Positions 23,706 to 39,100 of a stretch of 64,000 bases of DNA are shown here, piece by piece (position 1 is the stretch's first letter; each line of letters begins with the position of its first letter). Source of the stretch: Tetranychus cinnabarinus (taxonomy: Eukaryota > Arthropoda > Arachnida > Trombidiformes > Tetranychidae); contig WHVY01000005.1 of assembly GCA_022266195.1 (NCBI GenBank), positions 3,162,001-3,226,000 of the forward strand, written 5' to 3'. The notes beneath the pieces were generated by a model. It saw nothing but the letters and a program-made list of their open reading frames with translations, was not told the DNA's origin and searched no databases. The position numbers were made by a program, and so were the translations under genes.

Positions 23706-26700
23706 CTGTTTCTGTCTGTTAACTGAAATCTTGCTTTTAACCAATTTTAGCCTTTTGAATCATTTGACCCTTTGAGTCAATTGTTTTGTTACCAACTGTA
23801 TTTGGATTGGTTAGAAAGATAGATAAGTGATTAAGTCAGATCAACAGTAAACCTGTCAAATGTGATAAATCCTTTGATGGTCTTTTCGCACTTGCATTTT
23901 GTCTTCACTCTTATCAACAACACTCTTCACATCATGACCATCTTTTAATTGTTGCCTTATATCACTTTGATTATCTTGGTTATAACACTAATCTTGCTTT
24001 TGGTTTTAATGTCAACTCTAATTTAAAGTGATAGTCCAAGGAAATTTACAACCAGTATTGATTTACCTTTACCATTAACATTCAAACTTCAAAGGTTAAT
24101 GGTGATTGAGTTTTCCAAACCCATGAGAAATCTGAACATTTCAATAGTTAGTCAATAATCAACTGTCGATGTAATCTTGTGAAACAAACGAAACATCAAA
24201 TGTTGAAACATTTAACATTAACTTTAATCTACAGTTAAATTACTATTGTAAAGTAAGTAATCAACATTTTATCCCATTTATTTTTCTTCAAGTGACTTTA
24301 TTATGCTTCAAGTGGTGACATTTACAACAAGACCTTTTTGATTATCCTGATTATTCCTACAGCCGTTGGAATTATTCTGATAGTTTATTTAAATATCTTT
24401 TGGGCTAAAAGTAAAGTCAATAGAAAATTATATTGAAAATTAAACATTAAACCCTAAAATGGTTACCATTTTGTTTTTTTCTGTGAATAACATCTTTTGT
24501 TGTTGATCAACAAGCGTAACTTGTTTCGTCTTCTTACCTTAACTAATTTACTCTTTCATGTACATCATCTTTGTCTGCATCTTTACCATCATCATCCTCT
24601 TCTTCATCTTCTGAACCATTTCTGAACATTTCTTACAAGATAATTTCTCAAGATTCCTAAAAATAAAGCTTAAGATGTTTAAAAAATGTTGCAAAAACCA
24701 AAAGAGCAAATTTTTACCCTAAAAACAGTTGACTTCATCATAAAGATGGAACAGTGAACCTTTTTCATGCTAAAAGTGATCAAGATGATGATCTATTGGA
24801 CGATAAAGAGGATGTATTCATGATGAAATAATGTTAAGAGAAAGTAAAATTGAAATGTGTAAAGAGATGTATTTATCAACCATGAGCTTATCAATTATTA
24901 GCGAGTGAAATTTTAATGTTGATTTGATTTGCTTGTTTACCCATTTTATTGTTGATACATTTTATGCCACTTTAAAGCTAGTCTGCAACTTTGATTAACT
25001 TTCATCTGGCTCATTACTATCATTATGTATCAATTAATCATGTTAATTGGCTTGACTTTTTGTGGTTCCTCCGTCTAAACAATTTGTTTTGAATGTAAAC
25101 CAGTTCAAATTGTTCAAGAGGTTAACTTGAAGAAGATGAAAACAAAACAATAACAAGTTTATGTTGATAAAAACGTCATTTATTTAAAGTTAATGTGATA
25201 ATTATCATTCCAAGAACCTAATATGATTAGTTTACACCTAAAAGATATGTTGGAATTATTTAAATATAGTTTTACAGTTTTAAGTTAATCATCAAACGAC
25301 TAGGAACAACCAGGATAGACAGATTAAGGTAAACCTGAATCTTTGATTTTAGGCACTTCCTCGTTTTGCATTTATTACCGAGAAGCTGATAAAGGTGTTT
25401 ATTGAAATTTTAATTTTTACATGAAATGAATTTCAGTTGATAAGCTCTTTTGTTTTTTGGGCTCAATCCATTTGTTTGGTAAGATAAAGATGAATGAAGT
25501 GTACAAACTCTGACAATTGTTTGATGATTGCCAACAATTGTTTCATCAATGAAAACTCTGAATAATGAAGTTCCTTTTTTACTAGATAATCTTACTCACT
25601 TTAAACTAATCTTTTACCTCTTTCATTGCAGATGATTGATAAAAAGTCAACAAGCCAAGTATGAAAAATTGTCAAAGCACGAGACTGGAGAGGATGACAA
25701 TTTTAAGATAATCCGAAAGAAGGAAGATAAAGATAAAGAAGATGATGATAAAATGAAGGATCAAGTGGATTAGATGACAATCAAGTTTCCTGTTCATCTG
25801 AAAATTAACATAAGACTGCCATTGATTGACATGGTTTAGCTAATCTTGTGGTTTTATTTTTTCATTCAGCAAAACCTGAACAAAAGCAACTGATTAACGC
25901 TTTGAATTGGAGTGACTGTTCAATTGTCAAGCAATAATAGAAAGGTTTTCATTTGAATGACATTTTTGTGTAACACTAAGCTGAACGAATAAAAATAATA
26001 GGAATGCAAACAGTCAAAATTTTGGTCTATTGTTGGCTGATTTGAAAAATTTCAATCTGAATGGTCAACTGAAAGGAAAGGATTGGACTCACCATCAATG
26101 ATGCAGATGCAATGCTGATTAAAAAACATTTCATGGACTTTACAAGGACTCAAAAAATACATTTTTCGTTTATCTTTTCAGTAATCATTCCAACAACAAA
26201 TTAAATTAGTCCTAATTGTTAAAATTGATTTCAACAGACTGTAACTGTCCACAGAAACCTTCACGTGGATCTGGCTTATTCAACATCCAAGTCCATCATT
26301 AAATCTGTGATTCGAAATTGTAAAAGCTCAAGCTTCAAGAATTCCTCATGTCTAGTCATTGACAAACTCAATCTTTTGCAATACCGCAAACCATTAGACT
26401 ATCCACCAATGATTGAACCAATTTGGAATTGCTATAGAAACCAAACTAATTATCAAACTATTCTGTAAATTCTTGAACAAAACATTGAATTCGTACAATG
26501 AATTGTATTCGTTGTTTGTAATCCACAAAACTATTCAATTCCCAATTAACAAACTATGTAATTTATCTGAGAAACGCCAATTTATAAAAATAAAAATACA
26601 AGAAAACTAAAAATATATCCTCTTTGATTTGCTATATTTTTTGTAATTTAGCGAAGCTTTCTTATTAAAAAGATCAGTTGATTTTTGAATGCTTTTATTG

Positions 26701-28385
26701 TGAAGTTACTCATCAAAATATGCCCTTTAAGGTTTTAGTGTCAGTGCAACTGATGAACATATTATGGTTTGAGAAGTTTTTGTATGTTTTAAAAATCTGA
26801 ATCAAAAATATTTTGATTATTTGTTAATGATAATTGTCTGAGCGCATCCCTAGCTATTCAGATATTCAATATTTTTTGTAAATCTCAATTTATTTCAATC
26901 CAAGAGGTCTTCAGAGATATTCAAAACAAGAAATAAATCGTGGATAAAATAAATAATATGTAATACTCATGAAGAACTGTAAGGAGGCCAAATATCGGGA
27001 AAAGTCACTGCAAATCTTTTCAGGCCTTTGACAAAAATTTTAAAGCAAATTTTAAAGATGAACTCTTTGAGGGCAATGAGAATGCTTTGATGATTAACAT
27101 TATTACTTTGCTGTTAAATCTCATAATTCTTAGCCACAATCTTATTTAGTAATCAATGCAAGAACGACAATTCAATAATATCTAAACCAAAAGGAAATAT
27201 AAGAGGAATTAGAATTGTTCATCTCACAAAATTTGATATGAAGAAGCTGAAAAATAATCATCTTCAGTATGTCATTTTTATGGCAATTACTTTAAACATT
27301 TGAATCATCAATGGCCTAATTTTAGAGCAGTTACAATCAGTGGTAAAAAAGCTAAAGTATAAGAAGCCATTTCTAATCATCTAGGAACAGCTAAAGATTC
27401 CTATGAGATGCCTTACAAGATGACCTTAATAACAGAAGCCTTACCTTTGTTCAGTGTTCATTCCATGTTGATTGTTGTTGTTTATTATTGTTGTTAACAT
27501 TGGTATTTCAAATATCTAATCACTTCATTCTTACAATGATAATCAACATGATGATTCTGAATGGACCTCACTTCTTTTTATAAAAACATTAACCTTGTCC
27601 ATTTTAGGTCTTCTGTTTCCATCTCAATCCATAATGAATAGCATTCATTGTCACAATGGTATGTGTTTAGTTGACACTCATTTTCACCAATCAATTATAG
27701 CCATCAATTGAACAAATGAATTACTAACTGTTGATTTATCAAGTCCAGTGAAATGGGTTCAAAGTGGGTAAACAGTACAAACTTCATGTCTGAATAAACT
27801 AAAAGGCTTTTGTTTTTCATATTTTAGTTGATTCCATCAACTTCATATTTATAATACTTCAATCTTTCAATCAAATTTTTGCGTCAAAATTGTGACCAAA
27901 CTAGAATGACTCTACAAAAATCGTGAAACAAGATGAAAGTTAATTGGACTAAATCCCCGAAAAACGCAAAGCTTGCTCGAGACTGTTTCCTAGGCTATTC
28001 ACGTTCAGACAGGGAAGGCAAATGCATAATCCGTATTTTAAATCATTGTAAAGTTTGATTGAGTTTTTGTTTATTGTTGGGTGGTTAGTAAGTGCAAAAA
28101 CTTGTACTTTCGAGTTAAGACTTGATGGATTTTTAGTAACTTAAAAACGTAATCCATTTGTGAAATCAAAAAATGTCTTTGATCGACAATTCTTGATTAA
28201 ACCGCTTTTAAACTTTAATTGTATTTTATTCAGTTGCAAGTTTTATTTTCTTATTCAGCTTTTCTCGCACGATGGTCATCAAGAATTTTAAACGGCTCGT
28301 TTGCATCTAATTCATAGTAATCATTAAACAGAATTTCGCAGTCATTCATTATTGCAGCTGCCTTTAGATTACAATTAAACCTGGA
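23706..28385. other. Long intergenic stretch, no gene seen
   Basis: 4.7 kb of A/T-rich sequence with triplet runs. Short frames (for example around 26265-26610) show no motif, signal peptide or homology that I recognise. Confidence 0.5.
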
Positions 28386-31300
28386 ACCAAAATCGAACTT
28401 CGATCGGCTTTTATTCAACTGTGGAAATAGATTTTTGCATAAAACTTCTTTGCCTGATGTACCTGCTGATGAGCCACCAGAAAATGCACTTATTTTAGAC
28501 TAAAAATTTTTCTGCTTCTGTATAACAGATCAATTCGATTGTCGATTCAAACCAGGCCTTTCTCAGTGAACACAAAAGTTAGAGAACTGAAGCTTATTAT
28601 TCGTCGATAAAATTTGTTGGTATAAATTAGCAAACCAAAACTTTTTTCAATCAACGAACGGTTCTCTTGATTTCGGCACTTTTTTTAAAAACTTTGAGTC
28701 TCAATATTTCGAGACCGGTAGCCTTAACAATCACCATTATTAGAATGATCATTAGATTTTATAAATGGCTAAAATGCAGGTAAATTTTAGATCAATGAAG
28801 ATGCTACAGAAAAAGTTATAGCATTTATTACTCATGTCACCAGATTTGCTTCGTTTATGGGTAAATGGTTATTAAAACAAATCTTATGATGTTTTAGTCT
28901 ACTTTGCAAATTTTCACACTAATGAAATATTTAAAAAATCATTGACAGAAACTTTGACTTTTGAATGCAGAGTTGGAATAAGATTCGGTTGCAGACGCAA
29001 AAACTACGTCCATGAATGCTATGAAAAAGCTTCTCAGCTTAACCATTCTCGAAGAAATCGAGGTCGAACTTAAAACTGCGATCACTTGTTGTTCAACTAT
29101 GAAAATAGGTTTCTTCATAAAACTCATTTCACTGAAGTAACTTTTGATGCTTTACCAGAAAATATACTTATTCTAAGAATAAAAAGTTTCTGCTTTCAGT
29201 AAAACAGATCAGTTCGATTTTAGAATAAACTGGCCTCATTCTGTGACGAAAAGAGTTAGAGATCTGAAACTTATTATTTGCCAATAACATTTGTTGATGT
29301 ACATCAACAAAACAACACTTTTTTAAATGAATCGACGGTTCTCTTAATTACGATCATTTGTCGTTAAAACTTTTAGTCTGAATATTTCGAGAATGGTAAC
29401 CCTCACAAACAATATTCTTTGCCTAATCATTAGGCTTTAGTATGCACTAAAATACAATGAAATTTTAGAGCATCAAAGATTCTACAGGAAAAGTTATAGC
29501 ATTTAGCACTTATGTTACCAGATTTTATGCTTCATTTATGGGTAAAATGGTTATTAAAACACAAATCTTATGTTTGTTAGTCAAATAAACTGTTTTGCAA
29601 ATTTTTACATAAATGAAATGTTTAAAAGATCATTAACAGAGACTTTGACTTTCGAGTTGAGAGTTGAGGTATGGTGTGTTTTCAGGAACAAAACATCAGT
29701 CGATTAACGCTATGCATTAACTTTTCCGATCACCAGTTCTCGAGAAAATCGAGATTGAACTTTAAACTTCGATCGGCTTTTATTCAATTCTGGAAACAGA
29801 TTTATGCATGAAACTCAATTGCCTGATGTAAACGTTGATAAGCAACCCAAAAATGCACTTATTTTAAGCTAAAAAACTTTCTGTCTTTGTATAATAGATC
29901 AATTCGATTTTCGATTCAAATTGGCCTTTCTCAGTGAACATAAAATTTAGAAGTCTGAAACTTATTATTTATCGATGAATATTGTTTTTACACATCAGCG
30001 GTTGAAAATTTTTTTCTATTCATTGTTAGTTCTCTTTGTTTTTGGACATTGGCCTTTCGACTTTAAGTCTCGATATTTCGAAAATGGTAACAGTGACAAC
30101 CACCATTCTTCAACTAATCATTAGATTTCATCATGCCTCATAACAATATAAGGCTGGATACCAAAGAAATCTACCTTAATTATTTTATAATGAATATTGT
30201 TTTTATACATCATAAGTTACAATTTACCTTTATAAATTAAGAACCCAATCTGACAGCATGAATAATAACATGCTATAACTTTTATTGTAGGATTCTGAAT
30301 CAGCTAGTATTATAAAAAAATAATAGCCCATGATGAAATCTAATGATTAGTTGAAGAATGGTGGTTTTGACTGTTTACATTTTCGAAATATCGAGACTTA
30401 AAGTCGAAAGGCCAATGTCCAAAAATGAAGAGAACTAACAATGAATAGAAAACAATTTTCAATCGCTGATGTGTAAAAACAATATTTATCGATAAATAAT
30501 GAATTTTAGTCTTCTAAATTCAACGTTCACTGAGAACGGCCAATTTGAATCGAAAATCGAATTGATCTGTTTTACAAAAGACCAAAGTTTTTTAGCTTGA
30601 AATAATTTCATTTTCGGATTTTTGATCAGCAGTTACATTAGGAAATTAAGGTTCATGCATAAATCTGTTTCCACAATTGAATAAAAGTCGATCGAAGTTC
30701 AAACTTTGACCTCGATTTTCTCGAGAACTGGTGATCGGAGAAGGTCATTTATAGAATTAATTGACTCATTTTCTGTTGCTACAAACACAATGCATCTAAA
30801 ATCTCAACTCGAAAATCAAAGTTTCTGTCAATGATCTTTTAAACATTTCATTTGTGTAGAAAGTTACAAAGCAGACTAACACATCATAAGATTTGTTTTA
30901 ATAACCATTTTACCCATAAATGAAGCATAAAATCTGGTAACATAAGTGCTAAATGCTATAACTTTTCCTGTAGAATCTTTGATGCTCTAAAATTTCATCG
31001 TATTTCAGCCCATACTAAAGCCTAATGATTAGGCAAAGAATATTGATTGTGAGGGTTACCATTCTCGAAATATTCAGACTAAAAGTTTTAACGCCAATGG
31101 CCTAAAATTAAGGAACAGATGGAAAATTGGACAAAGTGTTGGTTAACTAATGTATATCAACAACTTTTATCGACGAATAACAAGTTTTAGATCCCTAACT
31201 TTCACATTAATTGATAGCGATCAGTTTTTATCGAAAATCGAATTGATCTATTGTACAAAAAAATAGAATATTATTTCGCAAAATAAGTACATCTCCGGGT

Positions 31301-32255
31301 TGCTCATCAAAAGCTTTATTAACCTAATAAGTTTTATGCATAAATCTGCTTCTATAACTGAACTAAAGGCTATCGAAGTTTAAAATTTGACCTCGTTTTT
31401 TTCAAGAACTGATGATCGGAGAAGCTTTCTTATGGCATCAATTGACTCAGTTTTTGTTCCTGCAAACATGACATACTTTAAATATCAATCGAAAGTCAAA
31501 GTTTCTGTCTAATGATCTTTTAATTATTTCATTTGTGTGAAAATTTGCAAAGTAGACTAAAACATCATAAGTATTGTTTTAATAACCATTTTACCCATAA
31601 ATGAAGCATAAAATCTGGTAACATAAGTGCTAAATGCTATAACTTTTACTGTAGAATCTTTAATGATATAAAATTTCATCGTATTCGAGCTCATACTAAA
31701 GCCTATTGATTAGCCCAAGAATGTTGATTGTGAGTGTTACCATTCTCGAATTATTGTGACTCAAAGTTTTTTAGAGAAATGGCCGAAATCAAGATAATCG
31801 TCGATAAATTGAAAAAAGTGTTTGTTTGCTAATTTATACCAACAACTTTTATCGACGAATGATGAGCTGCAGTTCTCTAACTCTTTCGGTCACAGAATGG
31901 GGTCTGTTCAACCTAAAATCGAACCGATTTGTTTTACCGGAAACAGAAAATCTTTTAGCTTAAAATAAGTACATTTTCGGGTTGCTCATCAAAAGTTACA
32001 ACAGTAGAATAGGTTTCATGAAAAAATCTGTTTCCACAATTGAATAAAAGCCGATCGAAGTTTCAAATTCAACATCGATTTTCTTGGGAACTATCTATCG
32101 GGGAAAATTTTCAATTACACCAAATGACTCAGTTTCTATGCTGCTATAAAACTGCTAAGTTTAACTTTGAATGAGATTGATTTTCACCCGTTTTTGCCCA
32201 TTAGTGTCAATTTATTCATAATAAACGTGAAAATTGTGTTGTCTTTTTAGTAACA
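28386..32255. repeat. Foldback-like structure: head-to-head arrays of ~680 bp tandem repeats
   Basis: On the right, forward units carry the landmark AATCGAATTGATCTGTT at about 30550, 31230 and 31910, a period of ~680 bp. On the left the reverse complement of the same landmark lies near 28540, 29215 and 29900. The arms mirror each other closely around a centre at ~30138-30240; for example 29985-30137 mirrors 30327-30480. The right terminus (32180-32255) matches the terminus at 1063, while the left arm stops earlier, at ~28386. No ORF was recognised. Arms made of tandem repeats around a small core are the hallmark of foldback (FB) transposons; an inverted satellite is the alternative. Confidence 0.8.
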
Positions 32256-33177
32256 ATCCTAAAAAGCTTATGTTTTTCTTATTTTAGCTGTTTCGGCCAA
32301 ATTGATCTTCATTTTAATCTCTAGATTTGATCAACTCTTAATGATAACCTAAATGATTCTGGTTGATGATTTATGGACATATTGTCATGATTAATTTACC
32401 TTTCACTGACTGATTGTCATACATTGTAATCCAATTTCATCTTAAATTTATGTTTTCTATGAAACCGCAAAAAGTATCTTCACTAATGAAAATTACGTCG
32501 ATAATGGTAAATATAACAAAACTTTTCTGATTGATTACGTTATTTAAGTGAATCAAATTTGCTTCTAGAAAGGATCATCTGATTAATTTATATCTTCAAC
32601 CGGATTTAGGTTAAAAAGTCTCCTTATAAGTATTATTCCAATTAAAAATAATGATTCAAAAGTCACTTTTGACTAAAAAATGAGAGTAATCATTTTTATG
32701 AGAATCGATCAATTTTTTATTTTAATTAGCTTCATTTAATAAGCAATTTTGTTGCCTTTCTGAGCAATGATTAATATTTAACCTCAACATTGTGTGAAAC
32801 CGTTTAATGGGATAGCAAAACACAATCGATTTAGCTTTTGTTTAAATTGTTAACAATTAACTTAATTGTTTCTTTTTAATATAATTTCTTTTATGCGCGA
32901 ATTCCTTTGATCAATGATATTTATACATAAACATATTTATAAAGAGTAGGGAAGAAAGTTTGATGGCAATAAAATGAGAATGATGGTGTTGAGGAAAAGG
33001 ATGAAATCAACATGAGAAGATGGAAAAGATAGATCTAAAAAGGTAGAGGAAAAACAGAGATGAACGAAGGATTAAAGCAGCAATAATAGTGATGAGATTG
33101 TCAAATGAGAAGAGCAAAGAAAGATATCTTATTGAACAGCGAAAAAACTAACGAAGGAAAACAAAAACAATGAGCTT
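32256..33177. other. Downstream flank of the SBF gene
   Basis: A/T-rich, presumably containing the 3' UTR of the SBF gene. I see no other gene. Confidence 0.5.
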
Positions 33178-36100
33178 TCATTGAAGATAGATGTCATTAT
33201 TTAACTTAGGATGATTAGACTTTTGTTTGAGACGCTTGGAGAATAATTTCTTTAGATCAATGGTATTCTTTTTGTGATGAACGGTTCTCGCATAACGTCC
33301 CAATATTTGACTCTTTATAGACCCTTGTCGGCCGATCAGATCATTTGAGTTGATTTTGCTTGAATTGGATGAATTCATAACAGGTATCTCCATACGATCC
33401 CAGATATTATGCCATTTCTGTTGAGGTCCATTTGATTTTCCCAATTCCATTTCCATGTTTTTCACTTTTTCCAACATTTCTTCAAAGCAATTTGGTTGAA
33501 AATGAGTAACACAGTCATATGAAGCATTAATTATGGTTCTCTTTGATTTATCCTTATTTTGTTCTGTTGCTTCAATTTCTTCTCGACGTTGTTTTTCCGA
33601 TTGAACAACTTCAAAATCGTAGCTTGGCCCGTGATTGAGTTGCTCTGTTAAATAATAATCCCATATTTTCAGGTTACTAATGCTACAATAAGGTCTGAGA
33701 ACACATAAACTGGATTCAGGACACAGATAACTTGTTGGAATGTAATAAAAATTGTAAAAAGTTGGACTTTTACTCCAGATTCGTTCTGCATAGTCCCAAA
33801 AGGATGCACTTTTGATGTCTAAACCGTTAACAGTGTGCGAAGTTAGTGTTCCATTGGTTGAACCAGATAAAACATCATCATTAATGTCATACTCATAACC
33901 ATCATCTGCATAATCAGAATATTTTCTAGTTGCATCTTCCAAAGGCCAACCATATTTGGCTCTTTCAGCTTCACTATCCAAAAGAAAGGTTCTAAATCGA
34001 CAAGAAACATAATGATAGGCAATAAATCGCAAATAATACTCATTAAATTGAAAAGACAACGGAAATTGTCTCATTATTTGATGGACTATGTCTAAAAATT
34101 GAAGAAATATGGGCGCAAAACCCGAAGTGATAGTTTGGGCAGTATGATTTGATCGATGACTGAAACGATGTCCGAATGCGAGCCATTCTTTCTCTATGAG
34201 AACTCTGAATCCTTCAAAGGTTCGATAATAAGGATCCAAACAGAGTTCAGCAACAGAAACGATTTGTGGAACTAAATCTAAATCATCTTCCAAACAAAGT
34301 ATAACTGTTGAACCCTGTAAGTCAATCAAATCAATGATTGCACTGGAGATACGCATAATAGTCTGCAACTGGTTTAGCCATTCACTGTTTTCAACTTGAC
34401 GAATGAAACTTTGTTCTGGATCGGTTAAACAGCTGGAAGGACAACAAGCTTTCAACAATTTTTGGAAGCTTTGCTTCACTTGACGAACCTCATGATATTC
34501 AATAGGCACAAATTCAATCATGTTAGATAAATGATCAGATCGAGAAGATTTAACAAGACCTTTTTCTCCAAAAATATAGATACATTTTCTGTTGTTTGAG
34601 AGGCTGGAGTTGTGAAGCTCAGCACCAGTTTTACGGCCATTTGAGGCAGATGAAGTATTTGGAGAGTGAATCGGAGAGATTGGTGGAATTGAGGTAACAG
34701 CATTGGTAGAAGAGACAGAGGCTGACATTATTGAAATATCATCGGAAGTATAATTCTTTGAGGTTGATTCGTGATTGTTTTTGGTGTTTGATGAGTGAAG
34801 TTTGGACCATTGTTTGCCAACTGAGTGTCCAAGAGTACCAAATGATGGCTTGCTACCTGAGGCTCGAATATTATTCATGGCTCTATTAAACGAAGCCATA
34901 ACATTACTTTTTTTGTGATCTTTGGTGAAAGGAGGAGTTTGTCGGCCTGAGGCAGCTGAGGCGATTGAGTCATGACGACCAGAGAGTACTAAGGAAGGTA
35001 TACCGTAATCTGTTTCAATTCCTTGTGAGTTTTCTGAATCATTATGAGAAGGAGTCAGGTTAATAATTGCTTGGAAGTACTTTTCTTGTTCAATATTAGA
35101 AGATGTTTCTGGATATGATGGCACTGAACTGTTTGAACTATTGTGTGAGGCTGCCATGGAGTTAGTTGCCCCATGGCCTTTGAGTATTCCAATAACACCT
35201 TTGCCGTGGAACGAACTGGCTCTGAGTAATAATCCTTTGGAAGCTGGATGCCTCCAAACAATAACGGGAAAACGACAATATTTATAACATCGACTTAGCC
35301 TTTGTAAACTGTCGTCAGTAACAGATGCTGGAACAGCTAAAAATGCTGGATAAGATCCAGAAACTGTGTATGAAGAGTTGACTGAGGTTATTCTAAATCC
35401 ATCATGACTGATACTATTGTTGGCAGAGTTTTTTAAACTTTTAGAGGAAGTTGGTGAAGTAATACCTGAATAATTACTAAAACCATTGGGTTGAAGGATA
35501 TCCTTTGCAGATCCTAAACCTAATCTTTGGTAATCCTTGACATAACTTAATTCAGTCAATTTTTTCAATGTTCGGGAGTCTTTGGGATTGACAGGAGAAA
35601 GGTGAACATCAACACTACTACTGACTGATGAAGTTGATAAAGGTGGAAGAGTTGATGTTGTATGAACATGGGAAGAGTCACTGTTTATGGATAAATCATC
35701 ACTAACAGATTTATCATCAACTGCGTCAATTATGGTTGTTTGACGATTAAAACCTGGTGTTAGTGTTTTTGAACCATAAATACCAGAAGCAGGCATGAGG
35801 TATTTTGATTTTCGGGATTTCGTTTTAAGGCCAGCCATTTGAGCAGTTCTCATTAAGGTTTTCTTTGCCATTCCTTTGAAAGTGTTGCTTTTCTCCTTTT
35901 GTTTTTGCAGATTTAGTAGACTCAGCTGGTGAGACATTGCAATTTGTGAGGTAAAAGCAAACATATGGAATACATTTGGTGGTGTCCTGGCCTTGTTAAT
36001 CATTTTCCTAAGCATTTCAATGTCTTCAGAAGAAACTTCTTCATCAAAAGCTATCTTCATTAATTCAAATATATTTGATCTTAATTGTAAGCCTTCCTGA

Positions 36101-39100
36101 ATACATTGATCAATTGTTTCAATCAGGTATTTGGAAGATATATTGACTTTCTTTTCTTTCACTAAAGTTGCAATGGGAAAACTTCGAACAATAACATTTT
36201 CTGCAGCATATTGATCACAAGGGCGTCCCCTGAATATCACTCTATAATTGCTAAGAAATATGGCTCCTTCAGCTGGAAGTAAAACAGGTCCACCAATGGG
36301 TTGAGGAATTTGTGTAACACTAGAACCATTTACAGTTGATCCAAGAACCTCATCTCGACCATCAGGTATGAGATAGGCTCTTAAGCTTTTCATCACAAGA
36401 TCTTCACCGGGTAATAAACTAGGAGTGATAATTTTAGGTTTAGTAACAGGGGGAATATTTTTGCTCTCTTTGTAAATTGCATCAAGGGTGTTACAATGGA
36501 TCGCTACAATATCAGGTATCATTGAATGGAGTGATTTGATATGCTCCTCTGTTACGCCACCGTCTGTGCAAACTTTATCAACAAATCGACCTAAAAATTT
36601 AATCACATTTACACTGATTTCTGAAACAGCCGCTTGACCTTTTCCATTGGATCCCTCTTCGAAACCACTTTCATTGTCGAAGTCACGAGTATCCTTTTCA
36701 TGGTCTTTATCATCCCGACAACTTTCCCTACCAGCTCCTCCACCGGTTCCAGTAAAATTTGAATTTGTATCACTATGGTGTCCGCCTTCAACAGCAGAAT
36801 TATTTAACTTTGTATTACGAGTATTTTTCTCATGAAATCCAATATCCAAGGGTATTTTTAGAGAAACAATTTGATGAGTATAATCAACTGCTTGACTGTA
36901 CACAGTTGATTCTTCACTAGAGGCATATTGAAGTATTTGCTCTTCACTTAGTTTAGGTTTCAAACGAATTTGTTCAGCAGCAATGTCTAAAGGTGTTAAA
37001 TGTGAATCATTGATAGAACCATATAATGAAGTAACCTCTTGCTCTACATTGTGATAAAAGGTTGATTCCCAAAAACTCATATTATCCCAAATCAGATGAT
37101 CTTGCAGACATGTAAAGGCAAATTGCAAGACGCCGTTATTACCACCTAGGCCTAGACGGCGACAAAATTTCATACTTAATGGTAATATCGCAGCTGCAAG
37201 TCCGTTGACATCACCAAGGCCTCGTAAACGTAAACCTGAGGCACTACCATCTAAATAATCACAATCTTGTTGCAAAGCACAGTTCATTAAACGTACAATC
37301 AAGTCGAATTGCTCATGAGTTAAGACACATTTGTTACCAGAGACATGAGCTGCTAGTTCCTTAGCTAAGGCAAGTCTTTCAGATTTGTTTTTCAATGCTC
37401 GGAGAACTGCGGGGAAGGATTTCCGAGCATCTTGAATCTTTTCTTCGAATATACAATTAATACAAGTCCTCATAACTTCTAGTCTTCTAGCTGAATTTGT
37501 AAAAAGAGCTGAATCCGAGTTGAAAGGGACACAGATTGTTGGACCGAATGCAATTATCCTAGCTTCAGCTTTAGTAGGTTTCGGTTTGTTCATGGTTAAC
37601 ATTTCGCGTCGTATTCGGTCGTCATCTAAAATCTCTTGAATTATGTCACTTTTGAAAGTAGGGAACTTGGGTTGATGTACACGAGTAAAAATTCCTTCCG
37701 TAGGTAATGGTAATTTAATTTGACTTGGATCCTTTGGATGTGGCTGCTCCTAAAAAGTCAAAGAAAAATTTTAGAAATAATTCATTTGGTATATTAATAT
37801 TTCAAGAGAATCTCATGGACTTATGAAATTCAATTGAGAAGGAAAAAGGTTTTTTTTTCAAATTATTGTACTTTAGCATAAACAAGTTATTCATAAGTTA
37901 TCTACTTTTACTTTGCGTGTAACTTCATTCCTAGTCAATTAACTTTGCAAGAATGCCCATTCCAAAGGTTAAAGATAAACTTACATTAAGATATAATTGA
38001 TGAGCCAATTCTTTAATGTCTTTTATAACCAATTCAGGGTTAGCCATTTCTCGTTTAAGTGTATCGTGCATAGTTGCATAAAGCTATCATATTAAAGAAA
38101 AAATAATCAAAATTGTAACAATGATGATTCTATTAAATAATTTAGACTTGAGTTTTACAAACCTCATCGAAAAGATCACTGGCTCTGTATGGTGTTCCAC
38201 GTTCTTGTACAAATGAATTGAAAAACATACTTTCTAATAGTCGAACAACAAATTCGTTCTCGACAAGATTTCTTTTACCAAGGAATGAGGCCTGGAAAAT
38301 AGTGAAAGTAAAAATGAGAAAATAAATAAATAAATAAAGAGTAAAAAATAGATGAGTATTGCGTTATTTTCTTTGGCTATAACTCAAGAAATTTTAAATC
38401 TCATTAAGTCAATTAAAAGAAAATTCCATTTCCTGATTGCGTAGTATTAAGCATTTTAGAATTGCGTGTGGCCTGAGCCATGACCATACCTTATGGAAAG
38501 TTATGAAAGGTTTCGGGTTGATACGAACAATTTGTAAACAGGTCCTGTAGCCTTGCAACATTTGAGCAAAAAGTCTAACAAATATAGCTCTAATCTCTTT
38601 ATCCTGAAGGAGAGAAGGAAGGAAAGAGATATGCAAAAAATTAGTTTAAACAAAAACAAAATTGAAGTACGGAAAACAAACAAAACAGCGAATGATAATG
38701 AGTTTCATTCATCATTAACAATTAAGTGTTAGATCAAAATAATGTAAACTAACAAGATTATTGATCAAAATGAGATATAAACTCAAGAATAGTGGAGCAA
38801 AATATATCATCATCATTCGCAAATTTTGGTATAAATATTATTAAAATGAGATCTTACTAATAGATGAGGTGGAGAGGGTTTTGAATGACTAGATCGTAAA
38901 GCAACATCCTTTTTCATTAATTGTGGTGTGATGACAGATCGAAGATGAAAGACCATTTCATTATATGCAGGTCCATCAAGCTTGGGTAAATGGATACAAT
39001 CTGGTATTGTGATACAACCAACATCAAGATCAACAACTATCACATCGAGAAGATCCTCGACTTCATCTTGAAGGCTAGAATGCACTCCCATTATGAAAGG

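Noticed and set aside
24500..26300. Repeated GATGAT/CATCAT runs considered as possible coding repeats
   Set aside because: They are interrupted by stops in all frames and occur throughout the window as simple low-complexity sequence.
27230..27430. Coding-like patch with Cys/His spacing suggestive of a zinc finger
   Set aside because: Stops interrupt it, and Cys/His spacing does not fit a C2H2 unit over more than one finger.
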